Assembly (NCBI GenBank): GCA_963621245.1
Contig: CAVFCW010000001.1
Coordinates: forward strand, 248,001 to 312,000
Length of the DNA stretch: 64,000 nucleotides
Source of the DNA: SIG603 sp963621245
GTDB taxonomy: Bacteria > Bacillota > Clostridia > Oscillospirales > Acutalibacteraceae
Direction: 5' to 3'
The notes below the pieces were generated by a model. It was not told the origin of the DNA, did not search any database, and saw nothing but the letters and a program-made list of their open reading frames with translations. Shown in pieces: positions 49,519-58,397 of the stretch. Both the position numbers and the translations under genes were made by a program. Each line of letters opens with the position of its first letter. The first letter of the stretch is position 1.

Positions 49519-50469
49519 TTAAACTTCGCCTTTTTTCAAGACGGCTTCAAGCTCTTCCCTTGTGGGAAGTCCTTCGTTGTCGCTTACACTTGTGAGCTGA
49601 ATTGCGCCGATTGCATTTCCGCGGTTGCAAGCCTCTTTGAGAGAAAGTCCCTCGGCAAGCGCAGAAATTACTCCGGCGGCAAAGCCGTCTCCCGCACCCA
49701 CTGTATCAACTATGTTATTCACTCTAAAGCCCGGAACAATGCCGTCCCCCTCGGAAGCACAAGAATAATAAGCACCCTTTTCGCCAAGCTTGACTACAAC
49801 GTTTTTTACACCAAGCTTGTGATAAAATTCAGCTATCTTTTCGGGCTTATCACTGCCCGTGAGAATTTTTCCCTCTGCTATACCGGGAAGAACGGTTTGA
49901 GCCCTTTGAGCAAAGGAGTTCAGCGTATCGACCATTTCCTTTTCGCTTTTCCAAAGCTGGGGGCGAAGATTTGGATCAAAACTGATTTTCATATCGAGGT
50001 CGCAAGCACGCTTGACAAGTCTTTTAACGGCGTTGCATGCAGACGACGAAACAGCAGGAAATACACCCGTAACATGGAGATACTCGCACTCGAATAAATC
50101 GAGGCGGTCAATATCATGTGTGGAAATAGTCGATGCGGCGCTACCTTTTCTGAAATAGGCAATCTTAGGGTCACCAACAGAAGTCTTGCCCTTCATCATA
50201 AAGCCAGTCGTGCTCTCATCCGTACGCATGACAAGATCGGTCGAGATGCCGTTCTTTTTCAAGCCCTCGATAATTTTATCGCCGAACGGATCATTACCGA
50301 GCTTTGTGCAATAAGCCACTCTGTGGCCGAGACGGGAAAGTCCGACAGCTACATTGTATTCTGCGCCCGCAATCGACGAAGAGAAATTCTCAACCTCGCT
50401 GAGTTCTCCCTCCTCTTTTGCGATAAAAAGTCCCATCGGCTCGCCAACAAGTACGATTTTTCCGTACAT
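49519..50469 (-). CDS. PfkB family sugar kinase (2-keto-3-deoxygluconate kinase-like)
   Basis: A 316-aa ribokinase-fold kinase. The N-terminus IVLVGEPMGLFI and the Gly-rich GAEYNVAVGLSRLG form the sugar site. The C-terminal PfkB signature DTVGAGDGFAAGVISAL contains the catalytic Asp. The GEPM opening and the substrate-loop sequence resemble KdgK, which phosphorylates 2-keto-3-deoxygluconate from pectin or uronate breakdown, but fructokinase cannot be excluded. It starts one base after the osmC stop in a manA-osmC-kinase operon and ends at a shared terminator. Confidence 0.87.
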   Translation of the reverse strand: MYGKIVLVGEPMGLFIAKEEGELSEVENFSSSIAGAEYNVAVGLSRLGHRVAYCTKLGNDPFGDKIIEGLKKNGISTDLVMRTDESTTGFMMKGKTSVGDPKIAYFRKGSAASTISTHDIDRLDLFECEYLHVTGVFPAVSSSACNAVKRLVKRACDLDMKISFDPNLRPQLWKSEKEMVDTLNSFAQRAQTVLPGIAEGKILTGSDKPEKIAEFYHKLGVKNVVVKLGEKGAYYSCASEGDGIVPGFRVNNIVDTVGAGDGFAAGVISALAEGLSLKEACNRGNAIGAIQLTSVSDNEGLPTREELEAVLKKGEV

Positions 50470-50470
50470 T

Positions 50471-50851
50471 TTAAGCCTCCTCGACTGTTAAATCGGATGT
50501 TAAGAGATTTCTTACATAGCAATGTGAAATGCCTAGCTTAACAGCCTCTGCAACCTTCTCGGAATCTTCATCGGAATCAACATCGACCTTGTAGGTTAAT
50601 TTATATTTTCCGTCGTTTTCCTCTAAATTCACAGTGACGGAAACATCATTATAGGAAAGCTTGTTCTTAAAAAGCATACCCTTTATTGTCATGGACATAC
50701 AGCCCGCCAAACCTGCTTGAATGAGCTGTGAGGGGGCGAGATATTCGCTCGGCTTTCTTGCCGAATTAACCGTCACGCTTCTTCCGTTTTCGTCCTCAAG
50801 CTTTGTGAGGTACGGCATTCCGGGTTCGCTTATAGAAATTGATTTAATCAT
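50471..50851 (-). CDS. OsmC family protein
   Basis: A 126-aa OsmC/Ohr-fold protein, a class of thiol peroxidases that reduce organic hydroperoxides. The two conserved Cys are present: C51 in AGLAGCMSM and the second in ISHCYVRN near residue 111. The conserved Glu/Arg environment is harder to judge, and some family members have no peroxidase activity. It is placed 12 bases after manA and 1 base before the sugar kinase, an odd metabolic setting for a redox protein. The C-terminus ends in DLTVEEA. Confidence 0.87.
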   Translation of the reverse strand: MIKSISISEPGMPYLTKLEDENGRSVTVNSARKPSEYLAPSQLIQAGLAGCMSMTIKGMLFKNKLSYNDVSVTVNLEENDGKYKLTYKVDVDSDEDSEKVAEAVKLGISHCYVRNLLTSDLTVEEA

Positions 50852-50863
50852 ATTTTACTCCAG

Positions 50864-51823
50864 TTAAACAGTTGTTTTGATAAACGAGCAATTACCAATA
50901 AGCTTTACTTTGCCCGAATTTGCAGGAATAAACACGCTGTCAGCGGCTTTAAACTCCACTTCGTTCTCGTTTCCGACAACCTTGCCCTCTCCCGTTAGTA
51001 TCATAAGTGATGCAAAGCTCTCCACACCGACTTCAATCTCCGCTTCGTTTTCAACTTCATACTTATCGGATGTGAAATATTTGCAGCTTCCAAGTCTTGT
51101 TACGAGCGCACCGTCTTTTTCTGTCGGCTTTGACTGCTTATCGGATGTATCAGACGGAGTGAGCTTTGAGACATCGAGTGCCTTATCAACATGAAGCTCT
51201 CTCAATTTGCCGTCTGCGCCTCTTCTTGCGTAGTCATAAACTCGATATGTGCAGTTTGAATTCTGCTGTATCTCACAAATTACTATGCCGGCTCCGATAG
51301 CATGAATTGTGCCCGACTCAATGAAGAAACAGTCTCCCTTGTGGACATCCACCTTGTTGAGGACCTCGAGAATTGTGTTATCCTCAAGCTTTGCACGAAA
51401 CTCCTCTTTTGTTACGGGACGATTAACACCAAAATAGAGCGATGCGCCCTCTTCTGCCTCCATAACATACCACATCTCGGTTTTGCCGTACTCGTGCTCA
51501 ACTCTCAGCGCATATTCGTCCGAGGGGTGAACCTGAATTGAAAGCGGATTTTTAGCATCGATAAACTTAATGAGAACGGGGAAATTTTCAAAAGCCTCGC
51601 AGTCCTTGCCCAAAACCGACTTTCCGTTTTTCTCGATATATTCGGACAGCTTAAGTCCGTCAAACTCGCCGCCGCTTATGTAGCTTTCGCCCGCAGAATG
51701 GGTGGAAAGCTCCCAGCTCTCGGCAACCTTATCATAATCACATTTTTTACCGTAAACATCTCTTAATTTTGTACCGCCCCAAAGATAATCCTTGAATGAC
51801 GGGGTTAATTTTTCAATTTTCAT
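50864..51823 (-). CDS. manA: Mannose-6-phosphate isomerase (type I, cupin)
   Basis: Interconverts mannose 6-phosphate and fructose 6-phosphate, zinc-dependent; 319 aa, the short Gram-positive form. The N-terminus has PSFKDYLWGGTKL and ESWELSTH. The zinc ligands are the Gln and His of SIQVHPSDEYA, the Glu of KTEMWYV and the His of GTIHAIGAG. A second cupin half follows. It is the first gene of manA - osmC - sugar kinase, with a clear promoter about 40 bases upstream. It would channel mannose from hemicellulose into glycolysis. Confidence 0.93.
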   Translation of the reverse strand: MKIEKLTPSFKDYLWGGTKLRDVYGKKCDYDKVAESWELSTHSAGESYISGGEFDGLKLSEYIEKNGKSVLGKDCEAFENFPVLIKFIDAKNPLSIQVHPSDEYALRVEHEYGKTEMWYVMEAEEGASLYFGVNRPVTKEEFRAKLEDNTILEVLNKVDVHKGDCFFIESGTIHAIGAGIVICEIQQNSNCTYRVYDYARRGADGKLRELHVDKALDVSKLTPSDTSDKQSKPTEKDGALVTRLGSCKYFTSDKYEVENEAEIEVGVESFASLMILTGEGKVVGNENEVEFKAADSVFIPANSGKVKLIGNCSFIKTTV

Positions 51824-51860
51824 GGTGAACCTCCACTTTATAGATTCATATTACAATTTA

Positions 51861-51888
51861 ATTATATATAATTGCGGACGATTTTCAA
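51861..51888 (-). promoter_or_regulatory. Promoter of the manA operon
   Basis: Minus-strand TTGAAA, 16-base spacer, perfect TATAAT. Confidence 0.7.
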
Positions 51889-51894
51889 GTTAAA

Positions 51895-51930
51895 AAAGAA
51901 AAAAGGAATGCTCCGAAGAACATTCCCTGA
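51895..51930 (-). terminator. Terminator after the DUF815 gene
   Basis: Minus-strand stem GGAATG/CATTCC around TTCTTCGGAG, then TTTTTTC. It lies between the DUF815 stop and the manA promoter. Confidence 0.8.
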
Positions 51931-51945
51931 TTTTGATTTCAATAT

Positions 51946-53196
51946 TTATTTCTGCGCCGAAATCAAGCCGTCAACATACTGCTTTGCGCAGCGTGCGGAG
52001 CGGTTTGCTCTTCTGAGTGCAAAACTTTCTGCGCCGAGGTCAAGCTCACTCTCGGGAATATCAAGTCCAGCCTCTTTTGCGAGGTGGTGAACGATATTGA
52101 GATAAGTGAATTTATCGGGTCTTCTGAACAGAATCTGAATGCCGAATCTTTCAGAAAGCGAAACCGTCTCTTGCATGGAATCGTTGCGGTGAATATCATC
52201 GCCCTCACGGGAAGAGAATGTTTCCTTGACCATATGTCTGCGGTTGGAGGTTGCGTAAATTACAACATTTCCGCTCTTTGCGGAAACAGAACCCTCCAAA
52301 ATTGCCTTGAGTGCCGCAAAGTTATCGTCGTCTCTCTGGAAAGAAAGATCGTCGATGAAAAGAATAAACTTAAGGGGATTTTCGTTGAGCTCGTCAAGAA
52401 CTGCGGGAATTACCCTCAACTGCTCTTTTCTCACTTCAAGAATTCTGAGTCCCTCATCCTTAAGCTCGTTGACAACAGCCTTTATTGTGGAAGATTTGCC
52501 CGTTCCCGCGTCACCTGTGAGTAAGATGTTTGCGGCAGGCTTTCCAGCCAAAAGCGCCTTGGTGTTGTCTATGATAATCTTCTGCTCGTTTTTATAGTCG
52601 ATAAGCTCCGAAAGACGCTGAGAATCGGGGTTTCGAACAGGAATAATCTTTCCGTCGTCGTCAAGGCAGAACATATAATATCTTGAATAAATACCGTAAC
52701 CGTATTTTCCGATATTGGCTGTTCTGTGCTTATAAGTCTCTGCGATGTCAAGCTTTTCCGTCTCAAAATGTGCTAGATAGCCGTCATAACCTAGCGGAGC
52801 GGCAAGCTCCTCGGGAGTCAAATCGGCAAGCTTCTGCAAGATTTTAAGCTCACTGTCCACTGCATTTTGAAGTACGGGAGTAATCTCTTTTCCGCGGCAG
52901 ATATTCTTGATGTAAATGTTCTCATCATCATTCACAATGCTTCTTATATGCTTGGAGAGATTGTCACCGTGAGCCGCAAAAAGGGCGCTTGCAAAATCGG
53001 AATAAAGACCAAGTTTATAGCTTAAATCTTCATCACGGTTATCCTCAAGCTCGGAATTATAAAGGCTCGAGAGATACTCGTAAAGCTTTGAGAAAACGGC
53101 GTCCTTTTTAAGTGCCGCAAAAACCGAAAGTGTGTTGAGCTCAAGGCGAAGCTGTTTGAACTTCGCCCTTAACTCTGCATTATTGTAATTCTTCAT
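51946..53196 (-). CDS. DUF815 family AAA-type ATPase
   Basis: A 416-aa ATPase of the DUF815 group, related to AAA+ proteins; role unknown. Walker A is GDAGTGKSS near residue 228, Walker B is FILFIDDL near residue 272, a sensor-1-like VVIYATSNRR follows near 307, and SLSERFGI near 342 ends the core. The N-terminal 200 residues are helical. The ATG overlaps the ilvD stop by one base (TAATG), so this gene is translationally coupled to branched-chain amino-acid synthesis, a surprising link. A terminator follows. Confidence 0.9.
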   Translation of the reverse strand: MKNYNNAELRAKFKQLRLELNTLSVFAALKKDAVFSKLYEYLSSLYNSELEDNRDEDLSYKLGLYSDFASALFAAHGDNLSKHIRSIVNDDENIYIKNICRGKEITPVLQNAVDSELKILQKLADLTPEELAAPLGYDGYLAHFETEKLDIAETYKHRTANIGKYGYGIYSRYYMFCLDDDGKIIPVRNPDSQRLSELIDYKNEQKIIIDNTKALLAGKPAANILLTGDAGTGKSSTIKAVVNELKDEGLRILEVRKEQLRVIPAVLDELNENPLKFILFIDDLSFQRDDDNFAALKAILEGSVSAKSGNVVIYATSNRRHMVKETFSSREGDDIHRNDSMQETVSLSERFGIQILFRRPDKFTYLNIVHHLAKEAGLDIPESELDLGAESFALRRANRSARCAKQYVDGLISAQK

Positions 53197-54857
53197 TATT
53201 TCTGATTGATTATAGCGCCGTTTGCACCGCTTGAAACAAGCTGTGCATATCTCTTAAGGTAGCCTGAGAGTTTCTTTGTCTTGGGAACAAAGTTCTTTCT
53301 TCTCTCCTCAAGCACTTCGTCTGATACTTTAAGTTCGATTTTGTACTCGGGAATGTTGATGGAGATGATATCGCCCTCCTCAACAAGACCAATAACGCCG
53401 CCGCTTGCAGCCTCAGGTGAAACATGGCCGATGCAAGCGCCTCTTGTTGCGCCGGAGAAACGTCCGTCAGTGATAAGTGCAACGCTTGAGCCGAGACCCT
53501 GACCCATAATTGCAGAAGTCGGGTTGAGCATCTCTCTCATTCCGGGACCGCCCTTAGGGCCTTCATAACGAATGACAACAACATCACCGGCAACAATCTT
53601 ACCAGCAAGAATAGCGTCCATTGCGTCCTCTTCGGAGTCGAATACTCTTGCGGGGCCTTCGTGAACGAGCATCTCGGGAAGAACTGCGCTTCTCTTGACA
53701 ACGCCGCCGTCCGGAGCAAGGTTACCGTGAAGAACAGCAATACCGCCTGTCGGGCTGTACGGATTTTCAATATCTCTGATAACGGTGTTATCGAGGTTAA
53801 CAGCATTCTCAATATTCTCGCCCAAGGTCTTGCCTGTGCATGTGAGAACGTCGAGGTTGATAAGGTTCTTCTTTGAGAGCTCCTTCAAAACAGCGTAAAC
53901 ACCGCCAGCCTCGTTGAGATCCTCCATGTAAGTCGGACCAGCAGGAGCGAGGTGGCAGAGGTTAGGAACCTTTGCGGAAAGCTCGTTAGCCATATCGAGA
54001 TTAAACTCAACCTCACACTCGTTTGCAATTGCCGGCAAATGGAGCATGGAGTTTGTTGAGCATCCAAGAGCCATATCGGCAGCAAGTGCGTTGTAAATTG
54101 CTTCCTTTGTCATGATGTCTCTTGCGCAGATGTTCTTTTTAACAAGCTCCATAACCTGCATACCCGCACGCTTAGCGAGATCGATTCTTGCGGAGTAAAC
54201 TGCGGGAATTGTTCCGTTTCCGCGAAGTCCCATACCGAGAACCTCTGTCAAGCAGTTCATGGAGTTTGCTGTGTACATACCGGAGCAAGAACCGCAAGTG
54301 GGGCATGTCTTCTGAACGAACTCTTCAAGCTTTTCATCGTCAATCTTGCCCGCAGCATATGCTCCCTGAGCCTCAAACATAGAAGAAAGAGAAGTCTTGT
54401 GTCCGCCAACTCTGCCCGCAAGCATGGGGCCGCCGGAAACGAAGATTGTCGGCTTGTTGAGTCTTGCTGCAGCCATGAGAAGTCCGGGAACGTTCTTGTC
54501 GCAGTTGGGAATCATAACAAGACCGTCAAAGCCGTGAGCCAAAACCATTGCCTCGGTTGAATCGGCAATGAGGTCACGTGTGACGAGTGAATATTTCATT
54601 CCGATGTGACCCATAGCAATACCGTCGCAAACGGCAATAGCCGGGAAAACAATCGGTGTGCCGCCTGCCATGGCTACGCCAAGCTTGACAGCCTCTGTTA
54701 TTTTATCGATGTTCATGTGACCGGGAACGATCTCGTTGTAAGAGCTTACGATACCGATAAGAGGTCTGTTCATTTCCTCCTCGGTGAGACCGAGCGCACG
54801 GTAAAGAGAACGGTGAGCCGCATTCTGATAGCCGACTACCTGTGTATCCTTTATCAT
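53196..54857 (-). CDS. ilvD: Dihydroxy-acid dehydratase
   Basis: Dehydrates 2,3-dihydroxy-isovalerate and the methylvalerate analogue in valine, leucine and isoleucine synthesis; iron-sulfur enzyme, 553 aa. The cluster ligands are seen in PNCDKNVPG and CPTCGSCSGMYTANSMNCL. The C-terminal DGRFSGATRG and GHVSPEAASGG are family signatures. The start follows AAAGGA. It lies 95 bases after ilvC, with a GC-rich hairpin between them, and its stop overlaps the DUF815 start. Expression may come from the ilvC promoter with partial attenuation at that hairpin. Confidence 0.97.
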   Translation of the reverse strand: MIKDTQVVGYQNAAHRSLYRALGLTEEEMNRPLIGIVSSYNEIVPGHMNIDKITEAVKLGVAMAGGTPIVFPAIAVCDGIAMGHIGMKYSLVTRDLIADSTEAMVLAHGFDGLVMIPNCDKNVPGLLMAAARLNKPTIFVSGGPMLAGRVGGHKTSLSSMFEAQGAYAAGKIDDEKLEEFVQKTCPTCGSCSGMYTANSMNCLTEVLGMGLRGNGTIPAVYSARIDLAKRAGMQVMELVKKNICARDIMTKEAIYNALAADMALGCSTNSMLHLPAIANECEVEFNLDMANELSAKVPNLCHLAPAGPTYMEDLNEAGGVYAVLKELSKKNLINLDVLTCTGKTLGENIENAVNLDNTVIRDIENPYSPTGGIAVLHGNLAPDGGVVKRSAVLPEMLVHEGPARVFDSEEDAMDAILAGKIVAGDVVVIRYEGPKGGPGMREMLNPTSAIMGQGLGSSVALITDGRFSGATRGACIGHVSPEAASGGVIGLVEEGDIISINIPEYKIELKVSDEVLEERRKNFVPKTKKLSGYLKRYAQLVSSGANGAIINQK

Positions 54858-54897
54858 AAGTTTTTCCTTTCAGTTGAACTAATCGCAATTATCAAAC

Positions 54898-54923
54898 AGC
54901 ACCCGAAGAGATCCCCGGGTGCT
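54898..54923 (-). other. GC-rich hairpin between ilvC and ilvD
   Basis: Stem AGCACCCG/CGGGTGCT with a ten-base loop. On the minus strand it is followed only by TGTTTGAT, so termination should be partial; it could set the ilvC to ilvD ratio or protect the ilvC 3' end. Confidence 0.6.
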
Positions 54924-54952
54924 ATTTTTATTCTTTTGTTGCTAAACTAAAA

Positions 54953-55975
54953 TCAGTTGTTGATGAGCTGATCCTCGTCAGACCATGAGTAGAGCTTTCT
55001 GATCTCTGCGCCGACCTTCTCTGACGGATGCTCGGAAGCGATCTTTCTCATAGCGTTGAAGTGAACCTGAGAACCTGCCTCGGACATATCGAGGAGGAAG
55101 TCCTTAGCAAAGGTACCGTCCTGAATATCCTTGAGGATCTTCTTCATTGTAGCCTTTGTCTCAGCTGTGATGAGCTTAGGACCTGTGATGTAGTCGCCGT
55201 ACTCAGCTGTGTTGGAGATAGAATATCTCATTCCTGCGAAACCTGACTGATAGATGAGGTCAACGATGAGCTTCATCTCGTGGATGCACTCAAAGTAAGC
55301 GTTTCTCGGATCGTAACCAGCCTCAACGAGTGTCTCAAAGCCAGCCTGCATAAGTGCGCAAACACCGCCGCAAAGAACAGCCTGCTCACCGAAGAGGTCT
55401 GTCTCTGTCTCTGTTCTGAATGTTGTCTCGAGAACACCGGCTCTTGCACCGCCGATTGCAGCTGCATATGCGAGACCAACCTCAAGAGCGTCGCCTGTAG
55501 CGTCCTGCTCAACAGCAACGAGCATCGGAACTCCCTTGCCAGCCTGGTACTCACTTCTTACAGTGTGTCCCGGTCCCTTAGGAGCAACCATGATTACGTT
55601 AACGTCCTTCGGAGGCTTAATGCAGCCGAAGTGAATATTGAAGCCGTGTGCAAATGCGAGAGTTTTGCCTGCTGTGAGGTTCGGCTCAATGCTCTCTTTG
55701 TAAAGCTTAGCCTGCTTCTCGTCGTTGATGAGGATCATGATGAGATCTGCAGCCTTAGCAGCCTCTGCGCTTGTCATAACCTTAAGACCCTGAGCCTCAG
55801 CCTTAGCCCAGCTCTTTGAGCCCTCGTAAAGACCAACAACAACGTTTACTCCGCTGTCCTTAAGGTTGAGAGCGTGTGCGTGTCCCTGTGAGCCGTAACC
55901 GATGATTGCAACGGTCTTGCCGTCAAGATAACGAAGGTCACAGTCCTGCTGATAGAAGATTCTTGCTTCTGACAT
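54953..55975 (-). CDS. ilvC: Ketol-acid reductoisomerase
   Basis: Isomerises and reduces acetolactate or acetohydroxybutyrate in branched-chain amino-acid synthesis; class I, 340 aa. The N-terminal nucleotide site is GYGSQGHAHALNLKDSG near residue 27; the catalytic pattern includes FAHGFNIHF, MVAPKGPGH and, in the C-terminal knotted domain, EQAVLCGG and the two metal-binding acidic helices (ECIHEMKLIVDL). It has its own promoter in the gap after ilvN, besides possible read-through. AGAGG precedes the ATG. Confidence 0.97.
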   Translation of the reverse strand: MSEARIFYQQDCDLRYLDGKTVAIIGYGSQGHAHALNLKDSGVNVVVGLYEGSKSWAKAEAQGLKVMTSAEAAKAADLIMILINDEKQAKLYKESIEPNLTAGKTLAFAHGFNIHFGCIKPPKDVNVIMVAPKGPGHTVRSEYQAGKGVPMLVAVEQDATGDALEVGLAYAAAIGGARAGVLETTFRTETETDLFGEQAVLCGGVCALMQAGFETLVEAGYDPRNAYFECIHEMKLIVDLIYQSGFAGMRYSISNTAEYGDYITGPKLITAETKATMKKILKDIQDGTFAKDFLLDMSEAGSQVHFNAMRKIASEHPSEKVGAEIRKLYSWSDEDQLINN

Positions 55976-56033
55976 TTTGATTACCTCTTTCTTTAAAAAG
56001 TAAATTGAAATTTCTATATAATTTTGCAGTCAT

Positions 56034-56062
56034 ATTATAGCACCATTATCACTGTGTTACAA
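56034..56062 (-). promoter_or_regulatory. Promoter of ilvC
   Basis: Minus-strand TTGTAA, 17-base spacer, TATAAT, in the gap between ilvN and ilvC. A CTGCAA...TTGCAG dyad lies just upstream (56070-56096). Confidence 0.7.
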
Positions 56063-56096
56063 TATTTACTGCAAGATTTTAAGCTTAAAATTGCAG

Positions 56097-56612
56097 TTAC
56101 AGATTAACTGTCTGACGAAGAACATCCTCGCCGCGCTCAAGCGTACAAACGCCCGTACGGCAAATTTCGATGATCTGATAATCGCCCATAAGAGAAATAA
56201 ATTCGTCTATCATTCTTCTCTTAGCGGTAAGCTGGAAGATAACGGTATCTCTCGAATAGTCCTCGGTTGAAGCGCCGAATGCCTGTGCGGCGTCAAGAAT
56301 ATCTCTTCTTGTCTCGGGTGTGTGCTTAACTTTGATTAAAAGAACCTCGCGGCTGACGCAGGTTCTGTCGTCAAGCTGCTTTACGGATACGACGTCGGGA
56401 AGCTTGTAAAGCTGATTTATAAGCTGTTCCTTTTTTACGTCGTCACCTGTGGAAATAACCGTGATTCGTGAAAACTCGTTTGTCTCCGTCTCACTAACGT
56501 TGAGAGACTCAATGTTGAACTGTCTTCGTCTGAACATGCTGGTAACTCTGTTAAGAACACCAAACTGATTTCTTACGAGAACAGCAATAGCAAATCTATT
56601 CATGTTTATCAA
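56097..56612 (-). CDS. ilvN: Acetolactate synthase small (regulatory) subunit
   Basis: Regulatory partner of IlvB that senses valine; 171 aa, so the longer IlvN/IlvH type. An N-terminal ACT domain (about 1-80) has the FGVLNRVTSMFRRRQFNIES pattern, and a second ACT-like domain (about 85-160) follows. The ATG overlaps the ilvB stop by four bases, so the two subunits are made together. Feedback control is expected because the NRVT and RRRQFNIE positions are intact. Confidence 0.95.
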   Translation of the reverse strand: MINMNRFAIAVLVRNQFGVLNRVTSMFRRRQFNIESLNVSETETNEFSRITVISTGDDVKKEQLINQLYKLPDVVSVKQLDDRTCVSREVLLIKVKHTPETRRDILDAAQAFGASTEDYSRDTVIFQLTAKRRMIDEFISLMGDYQIIEICRTGVCTLERGEDVLRQTVNL

Positions 56613-58282
56613 TTTCCTGCCTTTGCTTCTGTAATGATATCGTCCATGCTGCCTCCCGGAGGTAACATAGGTAATACAAATTCATCCTTGTCGATTCTGC
56701 AATCGATGAGATACGGTCCCTCGTGGCTGAATGCGTTTGCAAGCGCTTTATCGAGCTCCTCGGTGGTTTTTACAAGCTCACCGTCTGCTCCGAATGCCTT
56801 TGCAAGAGCCACATAGTCGACCTTTCTTTCAATAATAGTGTTTGAATAGTGTTTGTTGTAGAAAAGCGTCTGCCACTGGCGAACCATTCCGAGAACGCCG
56901 TTGTTGAGAAGTAATACAACAAGCGGAACATTGTTCTCAACAGCCGTAATCATCTCGTTGAGGTTCATGCCGAAGCTTCCGTCACCTGTGACAAGAACGG
57001 TTCTCTCGCCCGTACCGAATGCCGATCCGATTGCGGCGCCCATTCCAAATCCCATAGTACCGAGACCGCCTGAAGAAATAAACTTTCTCGGCTTTTTGAA
57101 TGAAAGGTACTGAGCCGCCCACATCTGATGCTGACCGACGTCGGTTGCAACAGGTGTTTCGGGAGTGAGGTACTTGTTAAGAGCGAGCATTGCGTTTCTC
57201 GGCGTGAGAGTTTCTCTTTTGTCAAGATCTGCATTCTCTTTTGCCTTGAAGCCGTTAATCTCTTCCCACCACTTTGTGTTTTTCTTCTGCTTAAGCTCGG
57301 GAATGAGCTTTTCAAGAGTAAGATTGATATCTCCTCTTAATGAGTTATGAGCTTTAACAATCTTTGAGAGCTCTGCGCCGTCAATATCAAGATGAACGAT
57401 CTTCGCGCCGACTGCAAACTTCTCCTTGTTGCCCGTTACTCGGTCGTTAAAGCGGTTTCCGAGAGCAATAATAACATCGGCATGATGCATTGACATCGAG
57501 CTTGCGTAGTGGCCGTGCATTCCCTGCATACCGAGGAAACGCTGATGCTCTGTCGGAACAGCCGAAATACCCATCATAGAACAGCCGATCGGAGCGTCTA
57601 TCTTCTCTGCGAGCTCAAGAATTTTATCGTAGCCGTCACCCGCAATCGCACCGCCGCCGATATAAACAAACGGCTTCTTTGCGGCATTGATTGTCTCTGC
57701 GGCTTCCTTAATTCTTACGTCCTTTGCAGCCTGCTTTGGCTCTTTCTCCTGCTTGGGCATCGGCTCATACTCACATTTTCCCGTCTGAACATCGGTGGGA
57801 ACATCGATGAGAACCGGGCCCGGTCTGCCGCTTGTTGCGAGAACAAACGCCTCACGGATTGTGTCTGCAAGCTTATCAACCGAACCTACAAAATAGTTAT
57901 GCTTTGTAATCGGAAGAGTAACACCCGTTATATCAAGCTCCTGGAAGGAGTCTGTACCGATTTTTGTTGTAGCAACGTTACCCGTGATTGCAATAAGCGG
58001 AATTGAATCAAGGTATGCGGTTGCGATTCCGGTAACAAGGTTGGTTGCGCCGGGACCCGATGTTGCAATAACCACACCCGGCTTGCCCGTGCTTCTTGCG
58101 TAACCGTCGGCAGCGTGAGCGGCGCCCTGCTCGTGTGCCGTAAGAACATGATGAAGCTCGTCCTGATACTTATAAAGCGAATCATAAACGTTCAGGATTT
58201 GTCCTCCGGGGTAACCGAAGACGACGTCGCAGCCCTGCTCAATTAATGTTCTTACGAGTATATCTGCACCTGTCATTAACAT
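56609..58282 (-). CDS. ilvB: Acetolactate synthase large (catalytic) subunit
   Basis: TPP- and FAD-dependent condensation of pyruvate with pyruvate or 2-ketobutyrate; 557 aa. The catalytic Glu is in TAHEQGAAHAADGYAR near residue 51, the TPP motif starts GDGSFGMNLNEM near residue 431, and the RPGPVLIDVPTDVQ stretch is typical. The start follows AGGGTGA; a second ATG lies two codons in. It leads ilvBN, driven by a good promoter in the gap after ilvA. No T-box was found in front of it, in contrast to ilvA. Confidence 0.97.
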   Translation of the reverse strand: MLMTGADILVRTLIEQGCDVVFGYPGGQILNVYDSLYKYQDELHHVLTAHEQGAAHAADGYARSTGKPGVVIATSGPGATNLVTGIATAYLDSIPLIAITGNVATTKIGTDSFQELDITGVTLPITKHNYFVGSVDKLADTIREAFVLATSGRPGPVLIDVPTDVQTGKCEYEPMPKQEKEPKQAAKDVRIKEAAETINAAKKPFVYIGGGAIAGDGYDKILELAEKIDAPIGCSMMGISAVPTEHQRFLGMQGMHGHYASSMSMHHADVIIALGNRFNDRVTGNKEKFAVGAKIVHLDIDGAELSKIVKAHNSLRGDINLTLEKLIPELKQKKNTKWWEEINGFKAKENADLDKRETLTPRNAMLALNKYLTPETPVATDVGQHQMWAAQYLSFKKPRKFISSGGLGTMGFGMGAAIGSAFGTGERTVLVTGDGSFGMNLNEMITAVENNVPLVVLLLNNGVLGMVRQWQTLFYNKHYSNTIIERKVDYVALAKAFGADGELVKTTEELDKALANAFSHEGPYLIDCRIDKDEFVLPMLPPGGSMDDIITEAKAGN

Positions 58283-58354
58283 ATTCTTTCACCCTTTTTT
58301 CTTTCTTAGTTTAGTCTGAATTAGTTTTTAGCACAATTAAGTTTAATAAAATTT

Positions 58355-58383
58355 ATAATAACTTCTTAGGATATTTTTGTCAA
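58355..58383 (-). promoter_or_regulatory. Promoter of ilvBN
   Basis: Minus-strand TTGACA, 17-base spacer, TATTAT; the -35 is perfect. It lies directly after the ilvA stop. Confidence 0.75.
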
Positions 58384-58397
58384 TATTTACAAGCAAA

